Below are positions 34,530 through 43,878 of a stretch of 64,000 bases of DNA, piece after piece (the stretch's first letter is position 1; each line of letters starts with the position of its first letter). This DNA is from Roseiarcus sp963820095. GTDB taxonomy: Bacteria > Pseudomonadota > Alphaproteobacteria > Rhizobiales > Beijerinckiaceae. The stretch covers positions 36,171 to 100,170 of the forward strand of contig CAWFZA010000030.1 of the NCBI GenBank assembly GCA_963820095.1. The letters are read 5' to 3'. Both the position numbers and the translations under genes were made by a program. The notes under the pieces are model-generated. The model was not told where the DNA came from and searched no databases. It worked only from the letters and a program-made list of their open reading frames with translations.

Positions 34530-35644
34530 TGATCCTCCTCCTGAACGAGAGCGATGATCGCGCGCGCCCGTTCCCGGGCGCAGGCTCGCGCCAAGTCGAC
34601 CGTAGCTCCGGAGCCAAGCGTCGTGCACAAGGGATCGCCGGCGGCGATGCGCGTTCCCGGGGGCGATCGATCCAGCGCCCAGTCCGGCCAATTCCGACTT
34701 ATGCGCATCACAATGTCGTGAGGGGCGTAAACAATTTCGGCCGCCTTAAACGCGCTCGCCCCAGGCGCGGGCGTGAATTGTCCTTCGCATGCGGCGATGT
34801 GACGCGCGAACAATGGGGCCTCGTTCGATTCGAACACGTCCAGCGTCGCTCCTGGCCGCGGGTTGATCTCCAAGAGCCAGAGCGAATCATCTTCGGCCAG
34901 AAAATCAACGCTGTTAAGGCCGACAAGATCCAATTCCGAAGCAATTGCGGCGACGCAGCGGGCGATCTCGGCGCCTTGGGCTCGGTCGACGTCGATGGAG
35001 CCCGCGGCGCCGCCATATCGGAACGGCGACCCAGGCGCTGGCGCGGTCCACTGCGTGCTGAGGCCGATAATTTCGACCTTCCTGTCGGCGGCGAGGAACA
35101 AAGCTGAGACGCTGTTTCCGGCAACGCACCGTTGAAAATAGGAATTGGGCCGAGCGCGTCGCGGGGCCTCCGCAACTGTAATATGATCGCCGCCAGCCCC
35201 GCCGCGCTTTTTCATGAGCCATGGGCCGGGCTCATCCGGCGGCGCGAAAGCGACCTGCGGATGTCGAATGCCGTTGGCTTCGCAAACCCGCGCGAGCGCA
35301 AGCGGATCCTTTGCGCAATCCAGCGTTTCGGCATCATTGCCAAACACCCGTATTCCGCGGGCTATCGCCGCGATGGTTTCTGGCTGATGCTCGAAGCCTG
35401 CGCCATAGACCAAACCAATCGGGTCATGGGCTCTTTGTAGAATCTCAACAGCGCCCGCAACCTTATCGAGCGTCAACCCTGCTGACAGGCCGCCATCGAG
35501 CTTTACCGAGGCAAAGCTCGTTTCTCTCATGTCGTCGTCGCCAAAAACGTCAATCGAAAGCGGCGCGAATCCCGCCAGGGTCGCGGAGGAAGCGAGCGCG
35601 CGCGCCGAATAGGCCGCGACGATGATCGCAGGACGATCAATCAT
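34526..35644 (-). CDS. Orf5, ATP-grasp protein of the H4MPT cluster
   Basis: 372 residues with an ATP-grasp fold. Seen are PWLMKKRGGAGGDHITVAEA and the metal-binding SVDFLAEDDSLWLLEINPRP. Methylotroph C1 clusters carry this gene (Orf5) next to mch and it is required for the pathway; a ligase step in H4MPT or methanofuran side-chain assembly is the usual proposal. The ATG at 35644 is chosen over a TTG one codon earlier. It is divergent from fhcB across a 200-base promoter region. Confidence 0.88.
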   Translation of the reverse strand: MIDRPAIIVAAYSARALASSATLAGFAPLSIDVFGDDDMRETSFASVKLDGGLSAGLTLDKVAGAVEILQRAHDPIGLVYGAGFEHQPETIAAIARGIRVFGNDAETLDCAKDPLALARVCEANGIRHPQVAFAPPDEPGPWLMKKRGGAGGDHITVAEAPRRARPNSYFQRCVAGNSVSALFLAADRKVEIIGLSTQWTAPAPGSPFRYGGAAGSIDVDRAQGAEIARCVAAIASELDLVGLNSVDFLAEDDSLWLLEINPRPGATLDVFESNEAPLFARHIAACEGQFTPAPGASAFKAAEIVYAPHDIVMRISRNWPDWALDRSPPGTRIAAGDPLCTTLGSGATVDLARACARERARAIIALVQEEDH

Positions 35645-35844
35645 CAAGGACGGCGTTTCAGTCGTGCAGGAACTTGGCGACGAGGGCTAGGCATTTCCTT
35701 GGGCTGCGCTATTGTTTGTCGCCGGGCTGCGATTAATTGCGACGCGATTGAACCCGCTCATTCGGGGTTTGTCCAGTCGAGTTGCAAATCCTCGCGAGGT
35801 TCGCAATCGTCGCCATCGGCTTGAAGAGCGAACGAGCGGAGCGC

Positions 35845-36999
35845 ATGTCGCTGAAAGATCCAATCGGCGCCGAGGTCGCAGCATCGATCGAGAGCGCGTC
35901 CGCGTCCCTCGATGAGGCAGCCGCCGCCGCGGCTCGCCTGTTGGCGCGAAGCCGCCAGCCGCTGATCGCGGGATTGGGCACGGATATCGAGGGCGCGAGA
36001 GCAGCGATCAGGCTGGCCGAGCGGGTCGGTGGGGTCATCGAGCATATGCATTCGGCGGCGTTACTGCGCGATCTCGACTTACTGCGTGAAACTGGGGTCA
36101 TGCTGACTACGCCCGGCGAAGCGCGCGTGCGCGCCGATGTCGTGCTGCTCGTGGGCGACGGCTTGACGGAAACCTGGCCCGCCCTGAACGAACGGCTGCT
36201 GCGGCCGCCGGCCAGGCCAGAGGGCGTGGATGTCGAGCGGCGCATCATTTGGCTGGCGCCAGCCGCAGGCGCAAGACTCCGCGGGTTCGAGGACAATATC
36301 GAGATCTGGGTCGCAGGACGCGGCGCGACGCTGGCGGCGAATTTTGCGGCGCTGCGCGCGCGTGTCAAAAATCGCCGCATCGCGAATCATGGAATCGCGC
36401 CATCCGGGTTGCCCTTGTCCGCGCTCGACTCGATCGCGGCGGCTGTCAGGGGCGCGCGCTTCGGTGTCGCGGTTTGGACGGCGGCGAGTCTCGGCGCGCT
36501 GGAAATCGAGATGCTGAACGGCCTCGTGCGCGACTTGAACGAAACGACGCGATTCTCGACCTTGCCGCTTGCGGCGCCGGACAATGGCGTGGGCGTGCTC
36601 GCGGCTTGCGGATGGGCGACCGGTTTTCCCATGCGAACCGGGTTCGGCGCCGGCGTCCCGGTTCATGACCCATGGCGTTTTGACGCGGAACGACTCGTCG
36701 CGGCGGAGGAGACCGATTGCGTGTTGTGGATCTCCGCCTTTGGAGCGCCGCCGCCGGCAAGGCGGGGAGACATGGACTTCATCGCCCTGTGCGAACGGGG
36801 AACCCAATTCGTCAAGGAGCCGAATGTGCGGATCGTGGTTGGTCGCCCCGGCGTCGATCACGACGCGGTGACCCACTCGTCGGACGCCGGGACCCTCGTC
36901 GCCATGACCGCCCCGGCGCGCAGCGGCGCGTCGAGCGTCGCACAGGTTCTCGAGCGCATCGCGGCGAACCTTCAAGAGGCGAACGCCCCGCCATGCTGA
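35845..36999 (+). CDS. fhcB: Formyltransferase/hydrolase complex subunit B
   Basis: 384 residues from the ATG at 35845 (MSLKDPIGAEV). Homologous to formylmethanofuran dehydrogenase subunit B but in the bacterial form, which is not a redox enzyme and has a structural role in Fhc. Seen are LLARSRQPLIAGLGTDIEGA, RIIWLAPAAGARLRG and VLAACGWATGFPMRTGFGAG. An upstream TTG at 35782 is possible. It is the first gene of fhcBADC; fhcA begins before its stop. Confidence 0.9.
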   Translation: MSLKDPIGAEVAASIESASASLDEAAAAAARLLARSRQPLIAGLGTDIEGARAAIRLAERVGGVIEHMHSAALLRDLDLLRETGVMLTTPGEARVRADVVLLVGDGLTETWPALNERLLRPPARPEGVDVERRIIWLAPAAGARLRGFEDNIEIWVAGRGATLAANFAALRARVKNRRIANHGIAPSGLPLSALDSIAAAVRGARFGVAVWTAASLGALEIEMLNGLVRDLNETTRFSTLPLAAPDNGVGVLAACGWATGFPMRTGFGAGVPVHDPWRFDAERLVAAEETDCVLWISAFGAPPPARRGDMDFIALCERGTQFVKEPNVRIVVGRPGVDHDAVTHSSDAGTLVAMTAPARSGASSVAQVLERIAANLQEANAPPC

Positions 37000-38628
37000 C
37001 GCACATCAAGGGCGCGCGCCTCGTCGATCCCGCCAACCGACGCGACGAAATCGGCGATCTGTGGATCCGCGACGATATGATCGTCGCTCCGCCGCTAGGC
37101 GCCCAAGCGGACGAAACGATCGACGCGAGCGGGCTGATCGCGATGGCCGGCGGCATCGACATCCATTCGCATATCGCGGGCGCAAACGTGAACACCGCCC
37201 GCCTCTTGCTGCCTGAGCAGCATCGCGCGCATGTCCGGCGCCCCGCCGAGACGCCGCTCTCCCAAGTCGGATGGACGACGTTCGAGACGGGCCGGCTCTA
37301 TGCCGAGATGGGCTTCACGACCGTGGTCGAACCGGCGATCTCGCCGCACCAGGCTCTTCACGCCCATCTCGAGCTCGCCGACACTCCAATCATCGACAAG
37401 GCGATCCTGACGCTGCTCGGCAATGACGATTTCGGGCTTGGCCTCATGAGGTCGGGCGAAGGTGAGAACGCGATTTGCGATTACGTCGCCTGGACATTGC
37501 AAACCACCCGTGCGCTGGGGATCAAGGTCGTCAACGCCGGCGGCGTGGCGGCGTTCAAGGACAACGTCCGCAGCTTCTCGTTTGACGACGTGGTTCCCTA
37601 TTACGGCGTGACCAGTCGTGCGATCGTCAAGGCGCTGCAAAAGGCGGTCCACGAGGCCGGTGTCCCGCATCCGTTGCACGTCCACTGCAACAATCTGGGG
37701 CTACCGGGAAACTTCGAGACCGCGCTCGCGACGATCGCCGCCGCGGAGGACTTGCCGCTGCATCTGGCGCATCTGCAGTTCTACGCCTACGGCAAGGAGG
37801 GTCCGCAGGGCTTTTCCTCGGCCGCGCCTCAACTTGCCGAAGCGGTCAACGCAGCCAAGACTGTCACCGTCGATGTCGGGCAGGTGATGTTCGGGCAGAC
37901 GGTGACGATCTCGTCCGACGTGCTCAGGCAATTCTCCGCTCGCGGTCAGGCGCGGCCAAAAAAATACGCTATCGCCGACGGCGACTTCGAACGGCTTCGG
38001 CATTGTGCCTTACGAATATCGCGCGGGCAGCTTCCACAACGCGGTGCAATTCGCCGCTGGCCTGGAGCTGTTCCTGCTCATCGAAGACCCCTCGCGCGTG
38101 TTCTTCACCACGGATCACCCAAATGGCGCGCCGTTCACCACCTATCCCGAGATCTTCGCCCTGCTGATGGACAAGGAGGTGCGGGCTCAGTGGGCGTCCC
38201 GCCTGCCAAAGGAGGCGCTCGCGTTGACGACGCTCCCGTCGCTCACCCGCGAATATACGTTGAGCGAGATCGCGACGATGACGCGGGCGGCGCCAGCCAA
38301 GCTGCTGGGCCTGCCGGATCGCGGCCATCTCGGCCAAGGCGCGCGCGCCGATGTTGCGCTCTATCGTCCGGGCAAGGACGTTGCGCAAATGTTCCGCGCG
38401 GCGGCTCGCGTCTACAAGGATGGCGAACTCGTCGTGCGCGACGGCGAGGTGACGCGCTACCGGTATGGCCGCGCGCTGCACGTGACGCCGGCGGTCGAGG
38501 CCTCGATGCGGCAGCGGATGAAGGAATATTACGACGAGCGTTATGGCCTGCCATCCGATTTCATGGGCGTTCCCGAAGGCGCCATCGGGCGGCCGCAGCC
38601 CTTCGAGGCGGTCGCATGCGCGAGCTGA
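36993..38628 (+). CDS. fhcA: Formyltransferase/hydrolase complex subunit A, frame broken once
   Basis: Amidohydrolase-fold subunit that hydrolyses formyl-methanofuran to formate. The ATG at 36993 overlaps fhcB. Metal-binding HxH appears in GGIDIHSHIAGANVNTARLL, with later HVHCNNLGLPGNFETAL and LHLAHLQFYAYG. Near 37990, after YAIADGDFE, the frame breaks and resumes GFGIVPYEYRAGSFHNAVQF, containing LLIEDPSRVFFTTDHPNGAP. Repaired length is about 545 residues. The tail overlaps fhcD by 13 bases. A 936-codon open frame covering this region is not a real fusion. Confidence 0.92.
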
Positions 38629-39527
38629 CCGTGAATGGCGTCGCCATCGACGACACGTTCGCGGAAGCGTTCGACATGCGCGCAACCGCCGTCGTCATCA
38701 CGGCGCCCAGCGAGCGCTGGGCCGCGCAGGCGGCCGAGACGATGACAGGCTTCGCCACCTCGGTGATCGGCTGCGGCTGCGAGGCCGGCGTCGAGAGCGC
38801 CCAGTCGCCAGAACAAACGCCGGACGGGCGGCCCGGCGTGCGCGTGCTCATGTTCGCCGTCTCGACCGCCGAGTTACAAAAGCAACTGCAAAACCGCGTC
38901 GGGCAATGCGTGCTCACCAGCCCCGGCTCGGCCTGCTACGCGGGATTGGACTCGGGCGAAGACAAGCTCAAGCTCGGCGATGCAATTCGTTTCTTCGGCG
39001 ACGGCTGGCAAATCGCCAAGCGGCTCGGCGCCCGCCGATACTGGCGCGTCCCGGTGATGGACGGCGAGTTCGTCTGCGAATTGACCACCTATCTCACCAA
39101 GAAGGCGGTCGGCGGCGGCAACCTGATTGTCATGGGCGAAAGCCCGGCTAAGACGCTGGCCGCGACCGAGGCCGCGGTGGAGGCGATGAAGAAGGTCGCC
39201 GACATCATCATGCCTTTTCCGGGCGGGATCGCGCGTTCGGGCTCGAAGGTCGGCTCGAAATACAAGGGCGCGAGCGCGTCAACCAACGACCCTTATTGTC
39301 CGACCTTGAAGGGCGCGGTCGACAGCGCTCTTTCCTCCGAGATCGCCTCGGTGCTTGAGATCGTGATCGACGGCCTGACCAGCGAGGCTATCGCCAACGC
39401 GATGCGCGCGGGACTAGCCGCGATCATCGAAATGGGTCCCGAGCGCGGCGCGCTGCGCGTCGGCGCCGGCAATTACGGCGGCAAGCTCGGCCGGCACCAT
39501 TACCACCTCAAGGACCTCCTGCCTTGA
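38616..39527 (+). CDS. fhcD: Formylmethanofuran:H4MPT formyltransferase subunit
   Basis: Transfers the formyl group from formyl-H4MPT to methanofuran within Fhc. 303 residues, uninterrupted. Typical Ftr text includes VNGVAIDDTFAEAFDMRATA, VLTSPGSACYAGLDSG, GGGNLIVMGES and GSKYKGASASTNDPYCPTLK. The ATG at 38616 (MRELTVNGVAIDDTF) is the family start. It overlaps fhcA by 13 bases and fhcC by four. Confidence 0.96.
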   Translation: MRELTVNGVAIDDTFAEAFDMRATAVVITAPSERWAAQAAETMTGFATSVIGCGCEAGVESAQSPEQTPDGRPGVRVLMFAVSTAELQKQLQNRVGQCVLTSPGSACYAGLDSGEDKLKLGDAIRFFGDGWQIAKRLGARRYWRVPVMDGEFVCELTTYLTKKAVGGGNLIVMGESPAKTLAATEAAVEAMKKVADIIMPFPGGIARSGSKVGSKYKGASASTNDPYCPTLKGAVDSALSSEIASVLEIVIDGLTSEAIANAMRAGLAAIIEMGPERGALRVGAGNYGGKLGRHHYHLKDLLP

Positions 39528-40336
39528 GCGCGATAACCTTTTCGTTGCGCGCGCCGCCGGATCAGCGCCTCGATCTCTCGCCATTGATCCCGCAAAATCT
39601 TGCCGGCAAAACTGTCGCGGAAATCACGGAAATCGAACTGCAATCGACGCGCGTGCGCGCCACGGTCGGAGATGTTTTCCGCGTCCGCGAAGGCGACCCT
39701 GAGACAATTCTCATCGAAGGCGGCGGCGGGCGGCTCGATCGCGTCGGCATGGGCATGACTGCGGGCGCCCTCAGAGTTGAAGGCGAGGTCGGCGTCGAAG
39801 CTGGCCGCCTGATGTCAGGCGGACGATTGACCATTGACGGCAGTGCCGGGCCGTTCGCCGGCTCTGGAATGAAAGGCGGGACGCTTACGATCGACGGCGA
39901 CGCAGGCGAACGGCTCGGAGGTCCGCTGAGCGGCGAGACCGTCGGCATGAGCGGCGGGATCTTGCACGTGCGTGGCGATGCGGGGCAGCGCGCGGGCGAT
40001 CGCCTGAGGCGCGGCCTCATTCTGATCGAGGGACGCGCGGACGCTTACGCGGGCAGCCGGATGATCGCGGGCACCCTCGCGATCGGCGGCGACGCCGGAG
40101 ATCTGCCTGGCTATTTGATGGGCCGCGGGACGATCCTGCTCGGGCGAGGCGCGACGTTTCTCTCGCCAACCTTCGCCGACTGCGGGGAATATGAGCTGGT
40201 CGCCGCGCGGCTTCTCGCCAACTACGTCGCGCAAAGCAGCGCGAAACTGGCGGAGTTGTTCCGACGGCCGCTGCGGCGTCTGGCGGGAGATCTCGCCGCG
40301 CTCGGCAAGGGGGAGATCTTCCTGCCGCGTCCGTAG
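39524..40336 (+). CDS. fhcC: Formyltransferase/hydrolase complex subunit C
   Basis: 270 residues with the GXXGXXXG-type parallel beta-helix of FwdC/FhcC (GAGRLMSGG-like AGRLMSGGRLTIDG; AGSGMKGGTLTIDGDAGERL; AGSRMIAGTLAIGGDAGDLP). Structural subunit of the Fhc complex in the cytoplasm. The start is a TTG at 39524 that shares bases with the fhcD stop (TTGA), matching the way mch starts here. It ends fhcBADC; the next gene is 87 bases downstream on the same strand. Confidence 0.92.
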   Translation: MSAITFSLRAPPDQRLDLSPLIPQNLAGKTVAEITEIELQSTRVRATVGDVFRVREGDPETILIEGGGGRLDRVGMGMTAGALRVEGEVGVEAGRLMSGGRLTIDGSAGPFAGSGMKGGTLTIDGDAGERLGGPLSGETVGMSGGILHVRGDAGQRAGDRLRRGLILIEGRADAYAGSRMIAGTLAIGGDAGDLPGYLMGRGTILLGRGATFLSPTFADCGEYELVAARLLANYVAQSSAKLAELFRRPLRRLAGDLAALGKGEIFLPRP

Positions 40337-40423
40337 GCGCCTGTGGGGCAACTTGCGCTCACCGATGCGAACGCTATCCTTGGCTGATCGGCGGGGGCGG
40401 ACGACCTTTGGAAGGAAACTGGC

Positions 40424-41194
40424 ATGACTGCCGTGGTCCTGTCGCCCGAGCCTCACCGCGGCTGGTCCGCGGGGGAACGCGCCCCTCTCTTGCGCTGGCT
40501 GATCGTTACCGGCGCGACCATTTTCGCCGCGATCCTGCTCTGGCGCTACGGCCTCATTCACCGGATGATCGCCTCGGACCGGACGTACCTGTCGTCGGTG
40601 ATCGTCCTGATTTATGTCGGCGCGTCACTGCATTGTCTTTGGCGAACGATCATCATCTCGCGTGAAGGCGATGCTGGGCAGCGGGTCGCGGCCCGCATCG
40701 AGACGGGCGGCGACATCGCCGCGCTCGACCCTTCGACCGCTCTCGCTCACGGCCTTGTCGCTGACCATATCCGCGATCTTGCCTTGAAAGCGCGCACGCA
40801 AGGGCGCGGTCGGCTCGATCAAACGTTGCTGCTCCGCTCGCTCGCTGATCGCCTGCGCGGCTCAAATGGTTTCGGCTCGTTCGCCGGCGACACGGTCATA
40901 AAGCTTGGCCTCCTCGGGACCATCATCGGCTTCATCATCATGCTCGCGCCAATCGCGGGCCTCGACGCGAGCGACAAATCGATGATGAAATCCTCGATGG
41001 GGATGATGAGCGACGGCATGGCGGTGGCGATGTACACGACGCTCGCGGGCCTGGTCGGCTCCATCCTTCTCAAGATCCAATACTACATGCTCGACAGCGC
41101 GACCGCGAAAGTGTTCTCGCGCGCGGTTACGCTGACCGAGACGCGAGTTGTCCCCGCATTGGAGCGCGCCCACGATCTGGCCATGCGCGCATGA
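40424..41194 (+). CDS. MotA/TolQ/ExbB-like channel protein of unknown role
   Basis: 256 residues. Membrane segments lie near residues 24-42 and 50-70. The family core is VIKLGLLGTIIGFIIMLAPI followed by GMMSDGMAVAMYTTLAGLVG, the paired helices that line ExbB/TolQ/MotA proton channels. The ATG at 40424 has an AAGGAAA site. It forms a tight unit with the next two genes, starting 87 bases after fhcC. It differs from the ExbB at 25036-25698 and from any MotA; the load it drives is unknown. Confidence 0.8.
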   Translation: MTAVVLSPEPHRGWSAGERAPLLRWLIVTGATIFAAILLWRYGLIHRMIASDRTYLSSVIVLIYVGASLHCLWRTIIISREGDAGQRVAARIETGGDIAALDPSTALAHGLVADHIRDLALKARTQGRGRLDQTLLLRSLADRLRGSNGFGSFAGDTVIKLGLLGTIIGFIIMLAPIAGLDASDKSMMKSSMGMMSDGMAVAMYTTLAGLVGSILLKIQYYMLDSATAKVFSRAVTLTETRVVPALERAHDLAMRA

Positions 41195-41859
41195 TCGATG
41201 AGTTCGGCCTTTACCCACGCGAGGAGCCATTCGATCCGTTCAGCGTCATGCTGTTCAAGGCGCTGCAGGTGGTCGCCTTTCTCTTTTTCCTCGCGCTATT
41301 GGCGATATCGCCTGAGGCCAAGGACGGCAAGATCGACTCGAAAGCCGAATTCATCATCACCATGGATTGGCCGGACAAGCATCCTGACGACCTCGATCTG
41401 TTCGTACAGGATCCGGCAGGCAACATCGCCTGGTACCGCCATCGTGAGGCGGGCTTCATGGTGCTCGACCGCGACGACCGTGGCGGGGCCAATGACTTCA
41501 TCGTGGTCAACGGCAAGAAGATCTCCTCGCCCATTCGCGAAGAGATCGTCACGATCCGCGGCCTAGTCGCGGGCGAATACACGGTCAACGTCAGCCATTT
41601 CGTTGCGACGACCAACGCGCCCGTGCCTGCGAATGTCAAGGTGCAAAAGCTCAACCCGACCGCGCAGGTGATTTTCGACGATGCTGTGTTTGTCGATCAC
41701 ACCGGCGACGAGAAGACCGCCGTGCGCTTTACGCTCGACGCCGACGGCAAGGTCACTGACGTCAACAGCCGGCCGAAGTCGCTGATGGAAACCTTTCGCA
41801 ATGTGCACCAGAACGGCGCCGACCGCGATCCGAAAACCGGCTACGTGAAGCAATTGTGA
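41191..41859 (+). CDS. Single-pass membrane protein with periplasmic beta domain
   Basis: 222 residues. One membrane segment at about residues 20-42 (MLFKALQVVAFLFFLALLAI) precedes a periplasmic domain with DWPDKHPDDLDLFVQDPAGN, IAWYRHREAGFMVLDRDDRG and GLVAGEYTVNVSHF. This resembles DUF2135/YfaP-style beta-sandwich domains (my judgement, not a search). The topology is that of an ExbD/TolR-type partner, but no ExbD domain is evident. It overlaps the upstream channel gene by four bases (ATGA). Confidence 0.75.
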   Translation: MIDEFGLYPREEPFDPFSVMLFKALQVVAFLFFLALLAISPEAKDGKIDSKAEFIITMDWPDKHPDDLDLFVQDPAGNIAWYRHREAGFMVLDRDDRGGANDFIVVNGKKISSPIREEIVTIRGLVAGEYTVNVSHFVATTNAPVPANVKVQKLNPTAQVIFDDAVFVDHTGDEKTAVRFTLDADGKVTDVNSRPKSLMETFRNVHQNGADRDPKTGYVKQL

Positions 41860-42470
41860 GCAACCTTACCGACGTCATCATCTGGCTGTCGATCGCCTAT
41901 GCTCTCTTAGGCGTTCTTTTGCTTGTGATCTGCATCTTCGCCAGGATTCCCTGGCCGGTGAAGGCGGTCGCGATCGTGCTTACAAGCGCTTTCTACGTGG
42001 TGAGCTTCTTTGCGACCCGCGGCCTGCTCGGCTGGTCGTCGACCGATCCGCTGCCGCCGAAGTTCAAGCTCCTCAGTGCGCGGATTGTCGAGCCGCACTC
42101 GGTCGAAGGCGATCCGGGCTCGATCCATCTGTGGGTCGAGGCGCTCGACGACGACAACTTCCCGAGCGGCGTTCCTCGCGCCTATCGCCTGCCCTACAAC
42201 GTCCACTTGGCCGAGAAGACCGAAGCGGCGATTCGGGCAAGCGCCGACGGCAAGCCGCAAGGGGGTCGCACGGCGGACTTCGGCAATGGCGAGGGCGGGA
42301 CAGCGCAGGCGACTGCGCGCGAGGTCACGCCCTCGACGATCACCACGACCGGCGGCGGCGATCCCTCCTCCGGCGGTCCGCTCGACCCTCAATCGGCGCA
42401 TGGGGAGCACCAGACGATCAATTTTACGCCGCTCGCCCCTCCGCGCATGCCTCCCAAGGACCCGAGATAG
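41856..42470 (+). CDS. Membrane protein, third gene of the ExbB-like module
   Basis: 204 residues from the GTG at 41856, overlapping the previous stop (GTGA). Two membrane segments lie near residues 5-28 (VIIWLSIAYALLGVLLLVIC) and 33-52 (KAVAIVLTSAFYVVSFFATR). The soluble part follows (HSVEGDPGSIHLWVEALDDD), and the tail is Gly/Pro/Thr-rich and probably disordered. No family is recognised. Tight coupling implies it works with the channel protein and its single-pass partner. Confidence 0.72.
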   Translation: MSNLTDVIIWLSIAYALLGVLLLVICIFARIPWPVKAVAIVLTSAFYVVSFFATRGLLGWSSTDPLPPKFKLLSARIVEPHSVEGDPGSIHLWVEALDDDNFPSGVPRAYRLPYNVHLAEKTEAAIRASADGKPQGGRTADFGNGEGGTAQATAREVTPSTITTTGGGDPSSGGPLDPQSAHGEHQTINFTPLAPPRMPPKDPR

Positions 42471-42526
42471 CGGCCCTTCGTACGCGCCGCTCAAATTGAG
42501 CTCGCGAGGCGCGCCGCAATCGACAA

Positions 42527-42727
42527 TCAGATCTTCTCGTCGCCTGGGTAGGCACATCGCCACCGCGTCACTTTTTCCGTCGGATGCTCGTTCGCCCACT
42601 GCGCGATGTAAGGCGGCGCCTGCATCATGCATTGCATCAGCGATTCTTCCGAAGCGAATTGAAGCCGCTGTTCGTCGCATTGACCCGGCGCGGTGAGCGC
42701 GCATACCGTCAAGATCAGCTCGATCAT
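42527..42727 (-). CDS. Small exported cysteine-containing protein
   Basis: 66 residues. A hydrophobic start (MIELILTVCALTAPGQC) runs into EEQRL-type sequence and MQCMMQAPPYIAQWANEHPT, ending near WRCAYPG. Four cysteines suggest disulfides in the periplasm. The pattern fits a short conserved alphaproteobacterial protein with no known role, and the composition is unlike a shadow frame. It is convergent with the module above. Confidence 0.65.
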   Translation of the reverse strand: MIELILTVCALTAPGQCDEQRLQFASEESLMQCMMQAPPYIAQWANEHPTEKVTRWRCAYPGDEKI

Positions 42728-42881
42728 CGTTCACCTGCCTTCCAGAGGCGCCGAGTCGTTCCTTCACTCACCGACTGTGGCATTTTTGAATGGGCGGCCG
42801 CAACAAATTGTCGACTTCGGCGCTTGGCAAAGCGGTGGAAGTTTCGCAAGGTTCCGATGAGACGGGAGCTGTAAACGGCGA

Positions 42882-43862
42882 ATGGATCGCGCGCATTTGA
42901 AAGGCGTTCAGCTCACGACGGCGGCGCGCCTGCATCTGGGTTTTCTGGATCTCAATGGAGATCTTGGTCGCCGGTTTGGGTCAATCGGCCTCGCCATCGA
43001 CGCATTCCTTACCCGCATCGAGCTCCACGAAGCGCCAAGCCTTGAAGTCGTGGGCGAGCAGCGGGAGCGTAGCGCTGAGATCGCCCGCCGCATCGCCGAA
43101 AGCCTTGGCCTCGATGTCCGAGGCAAGCTCACGATCTCGAACGCCATTCCCGCCCATGCGGGACTTGGGTCCGGCACGCAGTTGGCGCTGGCGATCGCGA
43201 CGGCGTTTCGCAAGCTCGGGCGACTGCCGCTCGACGCGCGGCAGGATGCGCGCCTGCTCGATCGAGGCGCGCGCTCGGGCGTGGGGGTTGCGCTGTTCGA
43301 GCGCGGAGGCCTCGCCGTTGACGCCGGCAGGGGGCCGAACACCGAGACCCCACCGGTGATCGCGCACCTTAGTTTCCCTGAGGATTGGCGCATTCTCCTG
43401 CTCTTGGACCCGCGCGTCGAGGGCGCGCATGGGGAAGCGGAAAGGCGGGCGTTCGCTGGCTTGCCGCCCTTTCCTGCCGGAGCCGCGAGCGAAATCTGCC
43501 GCCGCACGCTCATGCAAATCTTAGCTGGCGCGGCCGAAAAGGATCTCGAAACGTTCGGCGCCGGCGTCGCTGGGGTTCAGGAGATCGTCGGCGACTATTT
43601 TGCGCAAGTGCAGGGCGGCGGCCGCTTCGCGAGCGCCCCGGTGGGCCGAGCCGCCACACGGTTGAAGGCTCTCGGCGCGCACGGAATTGGCCAGAGCTCC
43701 TGGGGGCCGACCGGATTCGCCTTTGCATCCGACCCCGACCATGCGCAATTCCTTGCTCGGCGCGCTTGCCCCGAGTGCGAACGAGGTGTCGAGATCAGAA
43801 TTTGCAGCGCGCGGGATCACGGGGCCGAGGTCCGCGAGGAAGACGACGTCTCAGTCCGATGA
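42882..43862 (+). CDS. mptG: Beta-ribofuranosylaminobenzene 5'-phosphate synthase
   Basis: First committed step of H4MPT synthesis: joins p-aminobenzoate (or 4-hydroxybenzoate) with PRPP and loses CO2. 326 residues, GHMP-kinase superfamily, with ARLHLGFLDLNGDLGRRFGS, NAIPAHAGLGSGTQLALAIA and RGARSGVGVALFERGGLAVD. It lies 16 bases upstream of mtdB on the same strand. The last 25 residues after DPDHAQF are Arg/Glu-rich and may be affected by an indel. Confidence 0.9.
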   Translation: MDRAHLKGVQLTTAARLHLGFLDLNGDLGRRFGSIGLAIDAFLTRIELHEAPSLEVVGEQRERSAEIARRIAESLGLDVRGKLTISNAIPAHAGLGSGTQLALAIATAFRKLGRLPLDARQDARLLDRGARSGVGVALFERGGLAVDAGRGPNTETPPVIAHLSFPEDWRILLLLDPRVEGAHGEAERRAFAGLPPFPAGAASEICRRTLMQILAGAAEKDLETFGAGVAGVQEIVGDYFAQVQGGGRFASAPVGRAATRLKALGAHGIGQSSWGPTGFAFASDPDHAQFLARRACPECERGVEIRICSARDHGAEVREEDDVSVR

Positions 43863-43878
43863 CCGCTCGGGAGGAACA

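Noticed and set aside
36717..39527. Apparent 936-residue protein joining FhcB tail, FhcA and FhcD
   Set aside because: Created by an indel in fhcA near 37990. The parts match separate subunits with their own starts and overlaps.
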